From Cellulosimicrobium cellulans (lineage in GTDB: Bacteria; Actinomycetota; Actinomycetes; Actinomycetales; Cellulomonadaceae): 64,000 nt of DNA. Where the stretch lies: assembly GCF_024124905.1 (NCBI RefSeq), contig NZ_JAMXST010000006.1, forward strand, positions 1 through 64,000. The letters are read 5' to 3'. The position numbers were made by a program, and so were the translations under genes. Position 1 is the stretch's first letter. Every line of letters begins with the position of its first letter. This document shows, in pieces, positions 1 to 10,062 of this stretch. The notes below the pieces were generated by a model. The model worked only from the letters and a program-made list of their open reading frames with translations. It had not been told where the DNA came from and did not search any database.

Positions 1-1546
<1,546 letters not shown>

Positions 1547-1566
1547 TCACACGGCGGCGGGATGGC

Positions 1567-1586
1567 AATCGTTATCGATACCGTTT
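1567..1586 (-). promoter_or_regulatory. Candidate LacI-type operator upstream of the xylanase
   Basis: The sequence AATCGTTATCGATACCGTTT lies about 95 bp upstream of the xylanase start. It contains the perfect 8-bp palindrome TATCGATA with G/C continuing outward and a central CG, the usual layout of LacI-family operators. It is the only AT-rich patch in this gap. Which repressor binds is unknown; the sequence differs from the operators of the other LacI genes in the window. Confidence 0.4.
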
Positions 1587-1663
1587 TACATGCTGGGACG
1601 GAGCACCGGCTTCTGGCTCGCTGGAAGCGGCTCGCCCCCTGCGGAGCCTCGTAGCGCGGCCCG

Positions 1664-1722
1664 GTCGACCCGAGCGTCGCGACGTCGACCCTCAGAGGGC
1701 CGATCTCGGACGCTCGGGTCGA
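1664..1722. terminator. Convergent-gene palindrome of the GAGATCGACCC family
   Basis: GTCGACCCGAGCGTC (1664-1678) is answered by GACGCTCGGGTCGA (1709-1722), forming a stem of about 14 bp. The right half encodes the last residues of the ECF42 sigma gene, so the stem overlaps its stop codon. A closely related copy lies at 3701-3768. It probably acts as a terminator for the sigma operon. Confidence 0.5.
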
Positions 1723-3044
1723 TCTCGCATCGCCTCGGCGAGCCCGGCCAGGCGGCGCTCCAGGAGGCGGCGGTCGCCCTCGCGGTCGACGAGCGCGAGG
1801 GCGCGACGCAGGTCGACGGCGGCCTCCGCGGGTCGGCCGGCGCGCTCGAGCAGCTCCGCGCGGACCGCGGGCAGCAGGTGGTACCCCGCGAGCGCGGGCT
1901 CGGCGGCGACGGCGTCGATCGCCGCGAGGCCGGCCTCCGCGCCGTGCACCTCGGCGACGGCGACCGCGCGGTTGAGCGCGACGACCGGCGAACCGGTGAG
2001 GTCGAGCAGCACGTCGTACAGGCCCAGGATCTGCGGCCAGTCGGTCGCCTCGGCGTCGGGGGCCTCGTCGTGCAGCGCCGCGACGGCGGCCTGCACCTGG
2101 TACGCCCCGGGCCGCCCGACGGCGAGCGCCGCCTCGAGCCCGGCCACGCCCTCGGCGATCTCGTCGTGCCGCCAGCGCGCGCGGTCCTGCTCCGCGAGGG
2201 TGCGCGTCGAGCCGTCGGGGCCGACGCGCTCGTCCCGGCGGGCGTGCTGGAGCAGCAGGAGGGCGAGCAGCCCGCGGGCCTCCGGCTCGTCGTCGAGCAG
2301 CCGTGCGGCCAGGCGCGCGAGCCGGACGGCGACGTCGGCGAGAGCACGCCGTTCGGCCGATCCCTCGACCACGTCGGAGGGCTCCGCCCAGGCGTCGTAC
2401 CCCTCCGTGAAGAGCACGTACAGGACGGAGAGGACGCCGTCGACGCGCTCCGCCCGGAACTCGGCGGGCGGCACCCGGAAGGTCATCCCGGTCGCGTGGA
2501 TGCGGCGCTTGGCCCGGACGAGGCGCTGCGCCATCGTCGCCTCGGGGACGAGGAAGGCGCGCGCGACCTGGGCGGTCGTCATGCCGGTCAGCGACCGCAA
2601 GGTCAGGGCGACGCGAGCCTCGGCGGGCAGCGCCGGGTGGCAGCACGTGAACAGCAGCCGGAGGAGGTCGCCGTCGGGGTCGTCCAGGTCCCACGCGTCG
2701 TCGTCGAGGCCGAGGGCGACCTGCTCGACGACGGGGTCCGGGCCACCGTTCCGGGACCCGGCGTCGACACGCTCGCCCAGGCGGCCCGCGGCGGCAACGC
2801 GCTCCGCCTCGACCCGTCGCCGGCGCAGGACGTCGATCGCGTGCCGGCGGGCCGTCGTCGTGAGCCAGGCGCCGGGCCGCTCGGGGACGCCGTCGCGGTC
2901 CCAGGTGCGCAGCGCGGTCGCGAACGCCTCCTGCGCGGACTCCTCGGCGAGGTCGAGGTCGCCCGTGCTGCGCGCGACCGCGCCGAGGACGCGTCCCCAC
3001 TCGGTGCGGAACGCGTCCTCGACGGCGCGGCGCGGGTCCGTCAC
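1692..3044 (-). CDS. ECF42-type RNA polymerase sigma factor
   Basis: This is an extracytoplasmic-function sigma factor of 450 residues, much longer than ordinary ECFs. Region 2 (about residues 15-75) shows the typical helix AEESAQEAFATALRTW and the WLTTTARRHAIDVLRRR stretch. Region 4 (about 125-190) has LTLRSLTGMTTAQVARAFLV and the recognition helix with AQRLVRAKRRI. The remaining 250 residues are the alpha-helical, TPR-like extension with SPVVALNRAVAVAEVHG, which marks the ECF42 group. ECF42 genes have no anti-sigma factor and are genetically linked to YCII/DGPF proteins, as here (10-bp gap to the upstream gene). The start is GTG. Target genes are not visible. Confidence 0.9.
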   Translation of the reverse strand: MTDPRRAVEDAFRTEWGRVLGAVARSTGDLDLAEESAQEAFATALRTWDRDGVPERPGAWLTTTARRHAIDVLRRRRVEAERVAAAGRLGERVDAGSRNGGPDPVVEQVALGLDDDAWDLDDPDGDLLRLLFTCCHPALPAEARVALTLRSLTGMTTAQVARAFLVPEATMAQRLVRAKRRIHATGMTFRVPPAEFRAERVDGVLSVLYVLFTEGYDAWAEPSDVVEGSAERRALADVAVRLARLAARLLDDEPEARGLLALLLLQHARRDERVGPDGSTRTLAEQDRARWRHDEIAEGVAGLEAALAVGRPGAYQVQAAVAALHDEAPDAEATDWPQILGLYDVLLDLTGSPVVALNRAVAVAEVHGAEAGLAAIDAVAAEPALAGYHLLPAVRAELLERAGRPAEAAVDLRRALALVDREGDRRLLERRLAGLAEAMRDRPERPRSAL

Positions 3045-3054
3045 GACCGGCAGG

Positions 3055-3411
3055 TCAGGAGCCGTCGAGGTCCAGCGGCCACGCAGGGTGCAGCGCGATC
3101 GCCCCGCCGTACGCCATGGGGTGCTCGGACGCGATGGCGATCGCCGAGTCCAGGTCGGGCGCCTCGAGGACGTCGAACCCGGCGATCGTCTCCTTGGTCT
3201 CGGAGAACGGCCCGTCGGTGACGAGGACCTTGCCGCCGCGCACCCGGACGCCGACGGCGTCCTCCACGGGCCGCAGCCGGTCGCCCAGCACCGCGGCGCC
3301 GCTGCCGTAGTGGCGCCCGACCCACTCCTCGATCGGGGGTGCAGCCGCAGCCTCCTCGGGGCGCAGGTCGGGGTCGTGCGGCGTGCTGAGCACGAGCATG
3401 AGGTAACGCAT
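3055..3411 (-). CDS. YCII/DGPF-domain protein, ECF42 partner
   Basis: This small cytoplasmic protein of 118 residues begins MRYLMLVLSTP, the usual opening of the YCII-related (DGPF) family. It carries the signature VTDGPFSETKETIAGFDVLEA around residues 65-85. Members resemble a dimeric ferredoxin-like fold and are the constant neighbours of ECF42 sigma factors; their biochemical role is not established. I chose the ATG at 3411, whose A is shared with the TGA of the upstream gene (TGATG). A GTG one codon earlier is an equally possible start. Co-transcription with the sigma gene is very likely. Confidence 0.88.
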   Translation of the reverse strand: MRYLMLVLSTPHDPDLRPEEAAAAPPIEEWVGRHYGSGAAVLGDRLRPVEDAVGVRVRGGKVLVTDGPFSETKETIAGFDVLEAPDLDSAIAIASEHPMAYGGAIALHPAWPLDLDGS

Positions 3412-3581
3412 CACAGGTCCTCCGCCCTCGTCGTCGCGGGCCGGCGGAGCGCCGTCGGCCCGTAGAGCACCACGTCGGCGGCGTCGATCCCGTCGCCCAC
3501 GCCGCGCCGTCCGTCACGGTAGCGCGCGAGGTCCGGCGGCTGCTCCCGGTTCGCGGCGAGGATCGTCTCCAGAAAGGTCAT
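3411..3581 (-). CDS. Small protein of unknown function, first gene of the ECF42 operon
   Basis: This short reading frame of 56 codons starts at an ATG preceded by a strong GAGGAGG eight bases upstream. It overlaps the start of the YCII gene by one base, so translational coupling is likely. The product (MTFLETILAANREQPPDLAR...) has a helical N-terminus and a charged, arginine-rich C-terminus, with no signal peptide or membrane segment. I recognise no family. The strong ribosome site and tight coupling argue that it is real and co-expressed with the ECF42 module. Confidence 0.6.
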   Translation of the reverse strand: MTFLETILAANREQPPDLARYRDGRRGVGDGIDAADVVLYGPTALRRPATTRAEDL

Positions 3582-3700
3582 CGTGCCTCCTCGGTCGTGC
3601 GGCCCGTGCGGCCGCTCACCAGGACGACGAACGACCGTCGCCGAGATCGACACCTCACGCGGACGAGTTCTGGGGAGCGGACTGCGGCGGGCGCTGGGCG

Positions 3701-3768
3701 CGAGATCGACCCGAGCGTCCGAGATCGACCCTCGGGAGGTCGATCTGAAGGCGGACGGGTCGATCTCG
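3701..3768. terminator. GAGATCGACCC-type palindrome between uxaC and the ECF42 operon
   Basis: CGAGATCGACCC (3701-3712) pairs perfectly with GGGTCGATCTCG (3757-3768), with a further GGGAGGTCGATCT half-repeat inside. The left half is almost the same, over about 33 bp, as the palindrome at 1664-1722 read on the other strand. It lies 24 bp after the uxaC stop, so it probably terminates uxaC. Confidence 0.5.
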
Positions 3769-3792
3769 CGGGGGTGCGGTTCGGCGACGGGC

Positions 3793-5292
3793 TCACCCGC
3801 CCAGCGGGGGGTAGGAGGCCTTCGGGAGGTGGTAGGCGAGGTCGACGGCGGTGTCGATCGCCTCGTCGAGGTCGAGGCGGTGCTCGGCGACGAGGCGGGC
3901 GAGGTGGCCGGCGTCGATCCGGCGTGCGAGGTCGTGGCGGGCGGGGATGGAGCAGAACGCGCGCGTGTCGTCGACGAACCCGCTCGTGTTGTAGAAGCCC
4001 GCGGTGTCGGTCGCCGCCTCGCGGAAGCGGCGCATGCCGTCGGGGGTGTCGAGGAACCACCACGGGGCGCCGAGCCGCAGCGCCGGGTAGACCCCCGCGA
4101 GCGGGGCGAGCTCGCGCGAGAACGTGTCCTCGTCGACGGTGAACGCGATCATCCGGAAGCCCGGGTGGTGGCCGAACGCCTCGAGGACCGGACGCAGCGC
4201 GCGGACGTACTCGGTGCGCTCGGGGATGTCGTAGCCCCTGTCGGGACCGTACGCCTGCACGACGCCGGCGCAGTGGTCGCGCAGGACGCCGGGGTGGAGC
4301 TGCATCACGAGGCCGTCCTCGGCCGACATCGCAGCCATCTGGAAGAGCATGTGCGCCGAGAACGCCCGCGCCTCGGCCGCGGTGGCCTCGCCGCGCAGCG
4401 CGCGGTCGAGGACACGGGCGGCGTCGGCGTCGTCGAGGGGCGTGGTGTCCGCGGTGCGGTGGCCGTGGTCGGTCGCGCGGGCGCCGGCCGCGACGAACGC
4501 GGCGCGGCGCGCCCGGAGCGCGTCGAGGTAGGACCGGTAGTCGACGACGTCCGTCCCCGCGGCCGCGCCGAGCTCGGCCACCTGGGCGGCCCAGTCGGCG
4601 CGGTCGACGTGCAGGAGCGGGTCGGGGCGGAACGTCGGCACGACGCGCTCGCCCCAACCGTCCGCGGCGAGGCGCGCGTGGTCGGCGAGCGGGGACTGCG
4701 CGGGGTCGGTCGTCGCGAGGAGCTCGAGGCCGAACTGCTCGAAGAGCGCGCGCGGTCGGAACTCGGGTCGCGCGAGGCGGTCGACCAGGTGGTCGTAGAG
4801 CGCGTCGGCGGTCTGTGCCGACGGGCGCACCGGGGCGCCGAAGACCTCGACGAGCGCGTGCTCGGTCCAGTAGCGCGTCGGGGTGCCGCGGAACAGGTGC
4901 CAGCCCGCGCAGAACCGGCGCCAGATCTCGCGCGGGTCCGTCTCGGCGGGCGCGGTGCCGTCGGGAGCGCCGGGCACGGGCGCGACGCCGAGGTCCTGGA
5001 CGCCGCGCACGCCCGGCGCGCCGTGCGGCGACGTGCTCTGCGCGACGAGCATGCGCACGAGGTAGTGGTCGGGCGTGACGAACAGCGCGGCAGGGTCGCC
5101 GAACGGGGTGTCGTCGGCGAGCAGCGCGGCGTCGACGTGCCCGTGCATGGAGACGATCGGGAGGTCACGCGTCGCCGCGTAGACCTCGCGGGCGAGCGGT
5201 CGGAGCACGGGGTCGGCGGGGAGCGCGCGGTCGGGGTGCAGGGACCACGGCGCCGTCGCGGTGGTCGGGTCCAGGTGGGCCGTGCTCGTCAC
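3793..5292 (-). CDS. uxaC: Glucuronate isomerase
   Basis: UxaC converts D-glucuronate to D-fructuronate (and galacturonate to tagaturonate), the first step of the Ashwell hexuronate pathway. The 499-residue protein fits the family (about 470). It shows the metal-binding SMHGHVDAALLADD motif near residue 45, GWHLFRGTPTRYWTEH, QLHPGVLRDHCAG and the conserved PWWFLDTPDGMRRF. I chose the GTG at 5292 because GGAGG sits seven bases upstream; the ATGs further upstream lie in the operator. The gene is divergent from a LacI repressor. The next enzymes of the pathway, uxuB and uxuA, lie at 17194-19952 and carry the same operators. Confidence 0.93.
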   Translation of the reverse strand: MTSTAHLDPTTATAPWSLHPDRALPADPVLRPLAREVYAATRDLPIVSMHGHVDAALLADDTPFGDPAALFVTPDHYLVRMLVAQSTSPHGAPGVRGVQDLGVAPVPGAPDGTAPAETDPREIWRRFCAGWHLFRGTPTRYWTEHALVEVFGAPVRPSAQTADALYDHLVDRLARPEFRPRALFEQFGLELLATTDPAQSPLADHARLAADGWGERVVPTFRPDPLLHVDRADWAAQVAELGAAAGTDVVDYRSYLDALRARRAAFVAAGARATDHGHRTADTTPLDDADAARVLDRALRGEATAAEARAFSAHMLFQMAAMSAEDGLVMQLHPGVLRDHCAGVVQAYGPDRGYDIPERTEYVRALRPVLEAFGHHPGFRMIAFTVDEDTFSRELAPLAGVYPALRLGAPWWFLDTPDGMRRFREAATDTAGFYNTSGFVDDTRAFCSIPARHDLARRIDAGHLARLVAEHRLDLDEAIDTAVDLAYHLPKASYPPLGG

Positions 5293-5313
5293 GGGTTCCT
5301 CCAGAGGCATCGT

Positions 5314-5327
5314 TGCGAACGTTTGCA
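5314..5327. promoter_or_regulatory. LacI-type operator TGCGAACGTTTGCA of uxaC
   Basis: TGCGAACGTTTGCA is a near-perfect palindrome with the central CG of LacI-family sites, 22 bp upstream of the uxaC start. The identical 14-mer occurs at 17044-17057 upstream of uxuBA, which ties both transcription units to one regulator, most simply the divergent LacI protein encoded at 5429. Confidence 0.8.
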
Positions 5328-5370
5328 TCGTACGCCACGGGATCTCTCGGAGCGAAAGCCGCGGGGCCGC

Positions 5371-5384
5371 TACAATCGTTCGCA
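5371..5384 (+). promoter_or_regulatory. -10 element and second operator of the uxu repressor gene
   Basis: TACAATCGTTCGCA contains a good -10 hexamer (TACAAT) running into an operator half (CGTTCGCA). The same 14 bases recur at 17101-17114. In both places the distance to the first operator is exactly 57 bp. The position fits a transcription start about 45 nt before the GTG at 5429, so the repressor probably controls its own gene. Confidence 0.65.
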
Positions 5385-5428
5385 GCCCCGAGTCTCCCCG
5401 CGGGGCCCCGAGCGCCGAGGAGGCAGCC

Positions 5429-6448
5429 GTGGTCACCGTCCGTGACGTCGCCCGCGAGAGCGGGGTGTCGATCTCCACGGTCTCCCGCGCCCTCGCCGAG
5501 CCCGAGCGCGTCGCCCCGGAGACGCGCGACCGCGTCGTCGCCGTCGCCCACCGCCTCGGGTACCGGCCCAACCGCGCCGCGAGCGGGCTGCGTGCCGGTC
5601 GCACCGGGGCCCTCGGTCTCGTCGTGCCCGACCTGGAGAACCCGTACTTCGCGTCTGTGACCAAGGGCGTGCAGGCGCGGGCGCGCCAGACGGGCCACGC
5701 CGTGTTCGTCGTCGACGCGGGGGAGGACCCCGCGCTCGAGACCGAGCTCGTGACCGGGCTGCGGTCCCAGACGGACGGGCTCGTGCTGTGCTCTCCGCGC
5801 GCCGCCGAGGCCGACCTGGACGCCGCGCGGGGGGTCCCCGTCGTCCTCGTCAACCTCCGGCACGACGGCGTGCCCTCCGTCTCCTCGGACGACGCGCACG
5901 GCGTCGTCCTCGCCGTCGAGCACCTGCGGGCGCTCGGGCACCGCCGCGTCGCGTACGTCGGCGGGCCCGACCGGTCGTGGTCCGACGCGCGCCGCCGCGC
6001 CGGGCTCGACGCCGTCCGCGAGCGCTACCCCGACGTCGAGACCGTCACCGTGGGGTCGTTCCGCCCCCGTGTCGAGGGCGGTCGTGCGGCCGCCGACCTC
6101 GTCGTCGCGTCGGGGGCGACGGCGGTCCTCGCCTACAACGACCTCGTCGCCCTCGGCCTCGTCGCGCGACTCCGGGAGCGCGGCGTCGACGTGCCGCGTG
6201 ACCTCAGCGTCGTCGGGTTCGACGACACGTTCGTCGCGACCCTCGCGTCGCCCCCGCTCACCACGGTCCGCACCGACCTCGCGCGCCTCGGTGCCCGCGC
6301 CGTCGACCGCCTGGTCGCGGCGCTCGGCACGCGTCGCGGGGCCGTCGCCGACGCCGACGGGTCGCCGGAGCCCGCGACGGCGCCCGACGACGTCCTCCCC
6401 GTCGAGCTCATGGTGCGCGACTCCACGACCCTCGCCCCCGCGAGATAG
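5429..6448 (+). CDS. LacI-family repressor of hexuronate genes
   Basis: This 339-residue transcription factor has the LacI helix-turn-helix at the N-terminus (VTVRDVARESGVSISTVSRAL) and the hinge region ending YRPNRAASGLRAGRTG. The periplasmic-binding-protein-like effector domain follows, with LGLVVPDLENPYFAS, VLAYNDLVALGLV and SVVGFDDTFVATLASPPLTTV. The GTG start at 5429 follows GAGGAGG. Divergence from uxaC and the identical operator pair at uxuBA point to a UxuR/ExuR-like role, with a hexuronate or its derivative as the likely inducer. The TAG stop lies inside a palindromic terminator element. Confidence 0.88.
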   Translation: MVTVRDVARESGVSISTVSRALAEPERVAPETRDRVVAVAHRLGYRPNRAASGLRAGRTGALGLVVPDLENPYFASVTKGVQARARQTGHAVFVVDAGEDPALETELVTGLRSQTDGLVLCSPRAAEADLDAARGVPVVLVNLRHDGVPSVSSDDAHGVVLAVEHLRALGHRRVAYVGGPDRSWSDARRRAGLDAVRERYPDVETVTVGSFRPRVEGGRAAADLVVASGATAVLAYNDLVALGLVARLRERGVDVPRDLSVVGFDDTFVATLASPPLTTVRTDLARLGARAVDRLVAALGTRRGAVADADGSPEPATAPDDVLPVELMVRDSTTLAPAR

Positions 6449-6510
6449 AGCCTCCGGTCTCGGCGTAGAGCTCGCCGGGCTCTACCTCGCGACGGGAGCC
6501 GCTATCTCGC
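6440..6510. terminator. GAGATAGAGC palindrome carrying the lacI stop codon
   Basis: The outer arms GCGAGATAG (6440-6448) and CTATCTCGC (6502-6510) are perfectly complementary. They enclose a second hairpin, GTAGAGC (6465-6471) with GCTCTAC (6479-6485). The TAG of the LacI gene is part of the left arm. The element sits between two convergent genes and probably works as a bidirectional terminator. Related elements lie at 36548-36604 and 46618-46655. Confidence 0.6.
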
Positions 6511-6602
6511 GCGCCACCGGGGTTCCATGGCGCACGACCGAGACGGGGCCGCCTCGCGCGCCGAGTGGCGCGCGGGACGGCCCCGGGACCGGAGCGGGCC
6601 GG

Positions 6603-9600
6603 TCAGCCGCAGGACGGCTGGCCGTGCTCCGGGGTCGCGACGGTCTCCCGCTCGTCGGAGGTGTCGGACGGACGGGCGGTGACGGTCACGGATCCGGCCG
6701 TCGGGTCCTCCACGCCCCGGACGGCGAACGACTGGTAGGCGTTCTTGCCGGGAGCGACGTCCGTGAACGTCTTGGACCCGTACGGCGTGTCGAGGACGAC
6801 GTCCAGCGGGACGGTGTCCTCGTTGAGCGCGCGGACCGCGACGTACGGCGTGCCCGCGAGGCACCGGACCTCGGCGGTCGCGGTGATCGCGACCTCCTCC
6901 TGGCCGGGCTCCTCGACGCTGGAGAGGCGCTCGATCCAGATGTTGCGGAACCGGGGGTTGAGGCCGGGGTCGCCGTGGTCCTGGAGCTTGATGTACCCCG
7001 ACGTCGGTCCCTCCGCCCGGCCGTTGCCGGTCTTGCCGGTGACGGCGACGTCGTCGTGCACGACCTGCCCGTTCCACACGAGCGTGAGCCGCGCGTCCTC
7101 GGTCTTCGTGCCGTCGGGGCCGAAGCGGGCTCCGCGGAACGTGATGTCGTACGTCTGCCACGTGCCCATCGGCGTCGCCGCGTTCACGTCGGGAGCCCTC
7201 TGGAGGTAGATCGCCCCGGCGTGGTCGTTCCGCGGCGGGTCGATGCCGAAGGACTCGAGAACCTGCACCTCGTACCGCTCCTGGATGTAGACGCCGCTGT
7301 TGCCGCGCGCCTGGCCCGTGACGTCGGGCGCGTGCTCGGGCTGGTACCACTCGACGTGCATCCGGAAGTCGTCGAACTTCTCCTGGGTGCGGATGTCGCC
7401 GCCGAACGACTCGACGGAGCCGTCGGCGATCGGCCACGTTGCGGGACCGCCGCCGTTGACGGCCGCCCACTGGTCGAGGTCGTCGCCGTCGAACAGCGTG
7501 ATGCGCTCGGTCGGGGTGACGGTGAGGCTGTCGAGGTTGACGTGCCCGATGTCGTCGTCGTCGTGCCGGATCGTGATGGTGTTGGCGCCCGCGCGCAGCG
7601 GCACGGTCTCGACCTGGGTGGCCCAGGTGGACCACGCCACGGTGCTGTCGAACCAGACCTGCTTGAGCTTCTCGCCGTTGACGTAGAGGCTCAGGTTCCT
7701 CGGCAGCGGCGCGGGGTCGCTGTTCTGGCCGTTGGCGTAGCGGATCGCGAGGTCGTGCAGGCCGGCCTCCTCGGTGCGGACGGCGAACGTCGTCTGGGCG
7801 CCCGGCTCCCAGTTGCGGTCGACGAACCCGGAGCCCGAGTAGCCGGCGTGGTTGCTGTTCCACCCGGCGCCGCCGCTGATGTCCGCGGCCTCGGCCTCGT
7901 AGACCGGCGGGGCGACGGAGCCGTCGGGCAGGCGGGTGAGGGTGTACCAGGCCTCGGTGCTCCACAGCTCCTGGCCGGTCTCGGACGCGAAGGGGCGCGG
8001 GGAGTGGACGTTCACGACCCGCCCGGGCTTCAGCCCGTCGATCTGGAGCGTGACGGTCTTGCGGTCCTCCGACACGGTCGCGGAGGCGACGTCGAGGTCC
8101 TCCTCGTCGACCTTCGGGCCGCCGTACTGCGGGGTCGCGACGTAGCGCCACTGCGCGGCGGTGTACTTCGACGCGAGGTCCTGCGCCGTCTCCTCGGAGA
8201 GCGGCTGCGTGTACTCGATCTCGAACCCGCCCTCGACGGCGCGCATCGCGAGCATGTCGAACGCGTCGTTGCCGTCGTACGTGAGCTTCTGCAGCCCGTA
8301 CGAGAGCTTGCCCGCCTGGCCCCAGTTGCCCGACCAGCCGATGCCGCCGACGTAGATCGCGCCGTCGGGGCCGACGCTCGTCCGGCTGACGCCCGACTCG
8401 AGGCCCTGCGTCATGCGGAAGACGGCGCCCTGCTCCTGGCCCGCGACGTCCTCGAGGTAGGCGCGCTGCAGGCCGCCGTACGTCACGTCGCCGATCGCGA
8501 GCTGCCCGGCGAACACGCCCTCGGTGAGCACGACCGGGTTGCTCGGCGAGTTCGAGATCTCGCTGTGCGGCATCCACAGGACCGGCTCGGTGACGGGCTG
8601 GTCGTCGTAGGGGCCGTCGGGGTTGGTGAAGTGGTTGTAGAACGCGCCCTCCTCGACGCGCACCAGCTTGGACGTCGGGATGCGGACGCCCTGGTTGTCG
8701 GTGACGTACATCGCGCCGTCGGTACCCCAGCCCAGCCCGTTCGGGGTGCGCAGGCCGCCCGCGACGTACTCGACCTCGCCGGTCTCCTTGCTGATCTTCA
8801 TGACCGAGCCGCGGTTCTCCGCGAGCTGCGGGTCGAGCGAGTTGCCGCCCGGCACCATGGCGATGCCGGTGGTGACGTAGAAGTAGCCGTCCTCGTAGAG
8901 GAGACCGAACGCGAACTCGTGGTAGTTGCCGCCGAACGGCCAGGTCGCGAACGTGTCGTACTCGTCGGCGACCTCGTCGCCGTCGGTGTCGACGAGCGCC
9001 GTGAGGCCGTCCTTCTCGGACACGTAGATCGTGCCGTCGACGTACTTGAGGCCCATCGGCTCCGTCAGGCCCTCGGCGACCTTCGTGTAGGTCACGTCGT
9101 CCGCGCCGGTGTCGCCCTGGACGTGGTCGATCAGGTAGACCTCGCCGCGCTGCGTGAGCCGGTCGCCGCCCCACGTGGAGATGGCCAGACGGCCGTCGGG
9201 CAGCCAGTCCATGCCCGTCACCTGCGGCTGGAAGCCCTCGGGGCGCAGGTCGGTGAGCGTGTAGTCGGGGTGCACCTCGGTGAGCGGCAGGCCGTCGCCC
9301 GGTGCCTCGGTGATGCCCTCGCACTCCTTGCGGCCGGGCGACGTGACGCGCGTGACGTCGGCGTCGGTGCTCAGCACGGAGTTCGGGACGAGCACGTAGC
9401 CCGAGGCGCCCGGCGGCCGCCACTCGAGCTTGAGCCGCTGGTCGAACTCGCCGTCGAAGTGGTCGATGCGCAGCGCGCGGTAGCCCGCGTCGAGCTGGAT
9501 CGACCCCTCCTTGGACGTCGCGCCGTGACGGCCCGGGTGGTCGACGACGAGCTCGTCGTCGAGCAGCAGTCGCGCGCCGTCGTCGTTCGTGATCCGGAAG

Positions 9601-9992
9601 TCGTACGTGCCGGCCTCGGGGACGTTCAGGTACCCCGTCACCTCGGTGACGAACTTGTCCGTGAGGCCGAAGTCGGCCGCCGTGGTCCAGTCGATGGTCG
9701 GCATGATCTTGTCGACGTTGGGCGTCTGCCCGGGCTTGAGCGTGCAGTAGTCGTCGAGGATGACCTGGACGTCGAAGACGCGCAGGGTCACGCCGGGCTC
9801 CTGCGGGCGGATGTCCGCCTGCGTCGCGGCGGGTGCCACGGCGGGTGCGGCGGTCGGCACCGCGGCCTGGGCCGTGAGGACGCCGGACGGCACGGCCAGG
9901 GCGGCGAGCGCGGCCACGAGGGCACGCCGTCTTCTGCGGCGGGGCCGGGGCGTGCCGTGCGGGGGTGGTGCGTCGGTCGAGGGGTGTTCCAT
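6603..9992 (-). CDS. Secreted PA14 / sugar-dehydrogenase-like propeller / CBM6 / DUF1080 fusion protein
   Basis: This is a 1129-residue exported protein. After an Arg-rich signal peptide (about 1-45) come a PA14 sugar-binding domain (about 67-190), a six-bladed beta-propeller of the glucose/sorbosone dehydrogenase kind (about 257-572; TGMDWLPDGRLAISTWGG, LRTPNGLGWGTDGAMYVTDN), a linking beta-domain, a CBM6 (about 697-825; YEAEAADISGGAGWNSNHAG), a 3-keto-disaccharide hydrolase DUF1080 domain (about 829-1023; LFDGDDLDQW ... GNSGVYIQERYEVQVLES) and a C-terminal domain with RCLAGTPYVAVRALN. There is no CxxCH haem motif. Oxidation of a glycan followed by cleavage of the 3-keto product is a plausible joint function, but inferred. 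The start follows GAGAGGCAGG. The divergent-side promoter carries GGCAAC operators shared with the operon at 12218. Confidence 0.82.
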   Translation of the reverse strand: MEHPSTDAPPPHGTPRPRRRRRRALVAALAALAVPSGVLTAQAAVPTAAPAVAPAATQADIRPQEPGVTLRVFDVQVILDDYCTLKPGQTPNVDKIMPTIDWTTAADFGLTDKFVTEVTGYLNVPEAGTYDFRITNDDGARLLLDDELVVDHPGRHGATSKEGSIQLDAGYRALRIDHFDGEFDQRLKLEWRPPGASGYVLVPNSVLSTDADVTRVTSPGRKECEGITEAPGDGLPLTEVHPDYTLTDLRPEGFQPQVTGMDWLPDGRLAISTWGGDRLTQRGEVYLIDHVQGDTGADDVTYTKVAEGLTEPMGLKYVDGTIYVSEKDGLTALVDTDGDEVADEYDTFATWPFGGNYHEFAFGLLYEDGYFYVTTGIAMVPGGNSLDPQLAENRGSVMKISKETGEVEYVAGGLRTPNGLGWGTDGAMYVTDNQGVRIPTSKLVRVEEGAFYNHFTNPDGPYDDQPVTEPVLWMPHSEISNSPSNPVVLTEGVFAGQLAIGDVTYGGLQRAYLEDVAGQEQGAVFRMTQGLESGVSRTSVGPDGAIYVGGIGWSGNWGQAGKLSYGLQKLTYDGNDAFDMLAMRAVEGGFEIEYTQPLSEETAQDLASKYTAAQWRYVATPQYGGPKVDEEDLDVASATVSEDRKTVTLQIDGLKPGRVVNVHSPRPFASETGQELWSTEAWYTLTRLPDGSVAPPVYEAEAADISGGAGWNSNHAGYSGSGFVDRNWEPGAQTTFAVRTEEAGLHDLAIRYANGQNSDPAPLPRNLSLYVNGEKLKQVWFDSTVAWSTWATQVETVPLRAGANTITIRHDDDDIGHVNLDSLTVTPTERITLFDGDDLDQWAAVNGGGPATWPIADGSVESFGGDIRTQEKFDDFRMHVEWYQPEHAPDVTGQARGNSGVYIQERYEVQVLESFGIDPPRNDHAGAIYLQRAPDVNAATPMGTWQTYDITFRGARFGPDGTKTEDARLTLVWNGQVVHDDVAVTGKTGNGRAEGPTSGYIKLQDHGDPGLNPRFRNIWIERLSSVEEPGQEEVAITATAEVRCLAGTPYVAVRALNEDTVPLDVVLDTPYGSKTFTDVAPGKNAYQSFAVRGVEDPTAGSVTVTARPSDTSDERETVATPEHGQPSCG

Positions 9993-10062
9993 CAGCCTGC
10001 CTCTCCGTCGAGGACCGTGCGTCGGACTGCGCACAGGGCGCGCATCGGTGCGCTGTGCCGTC

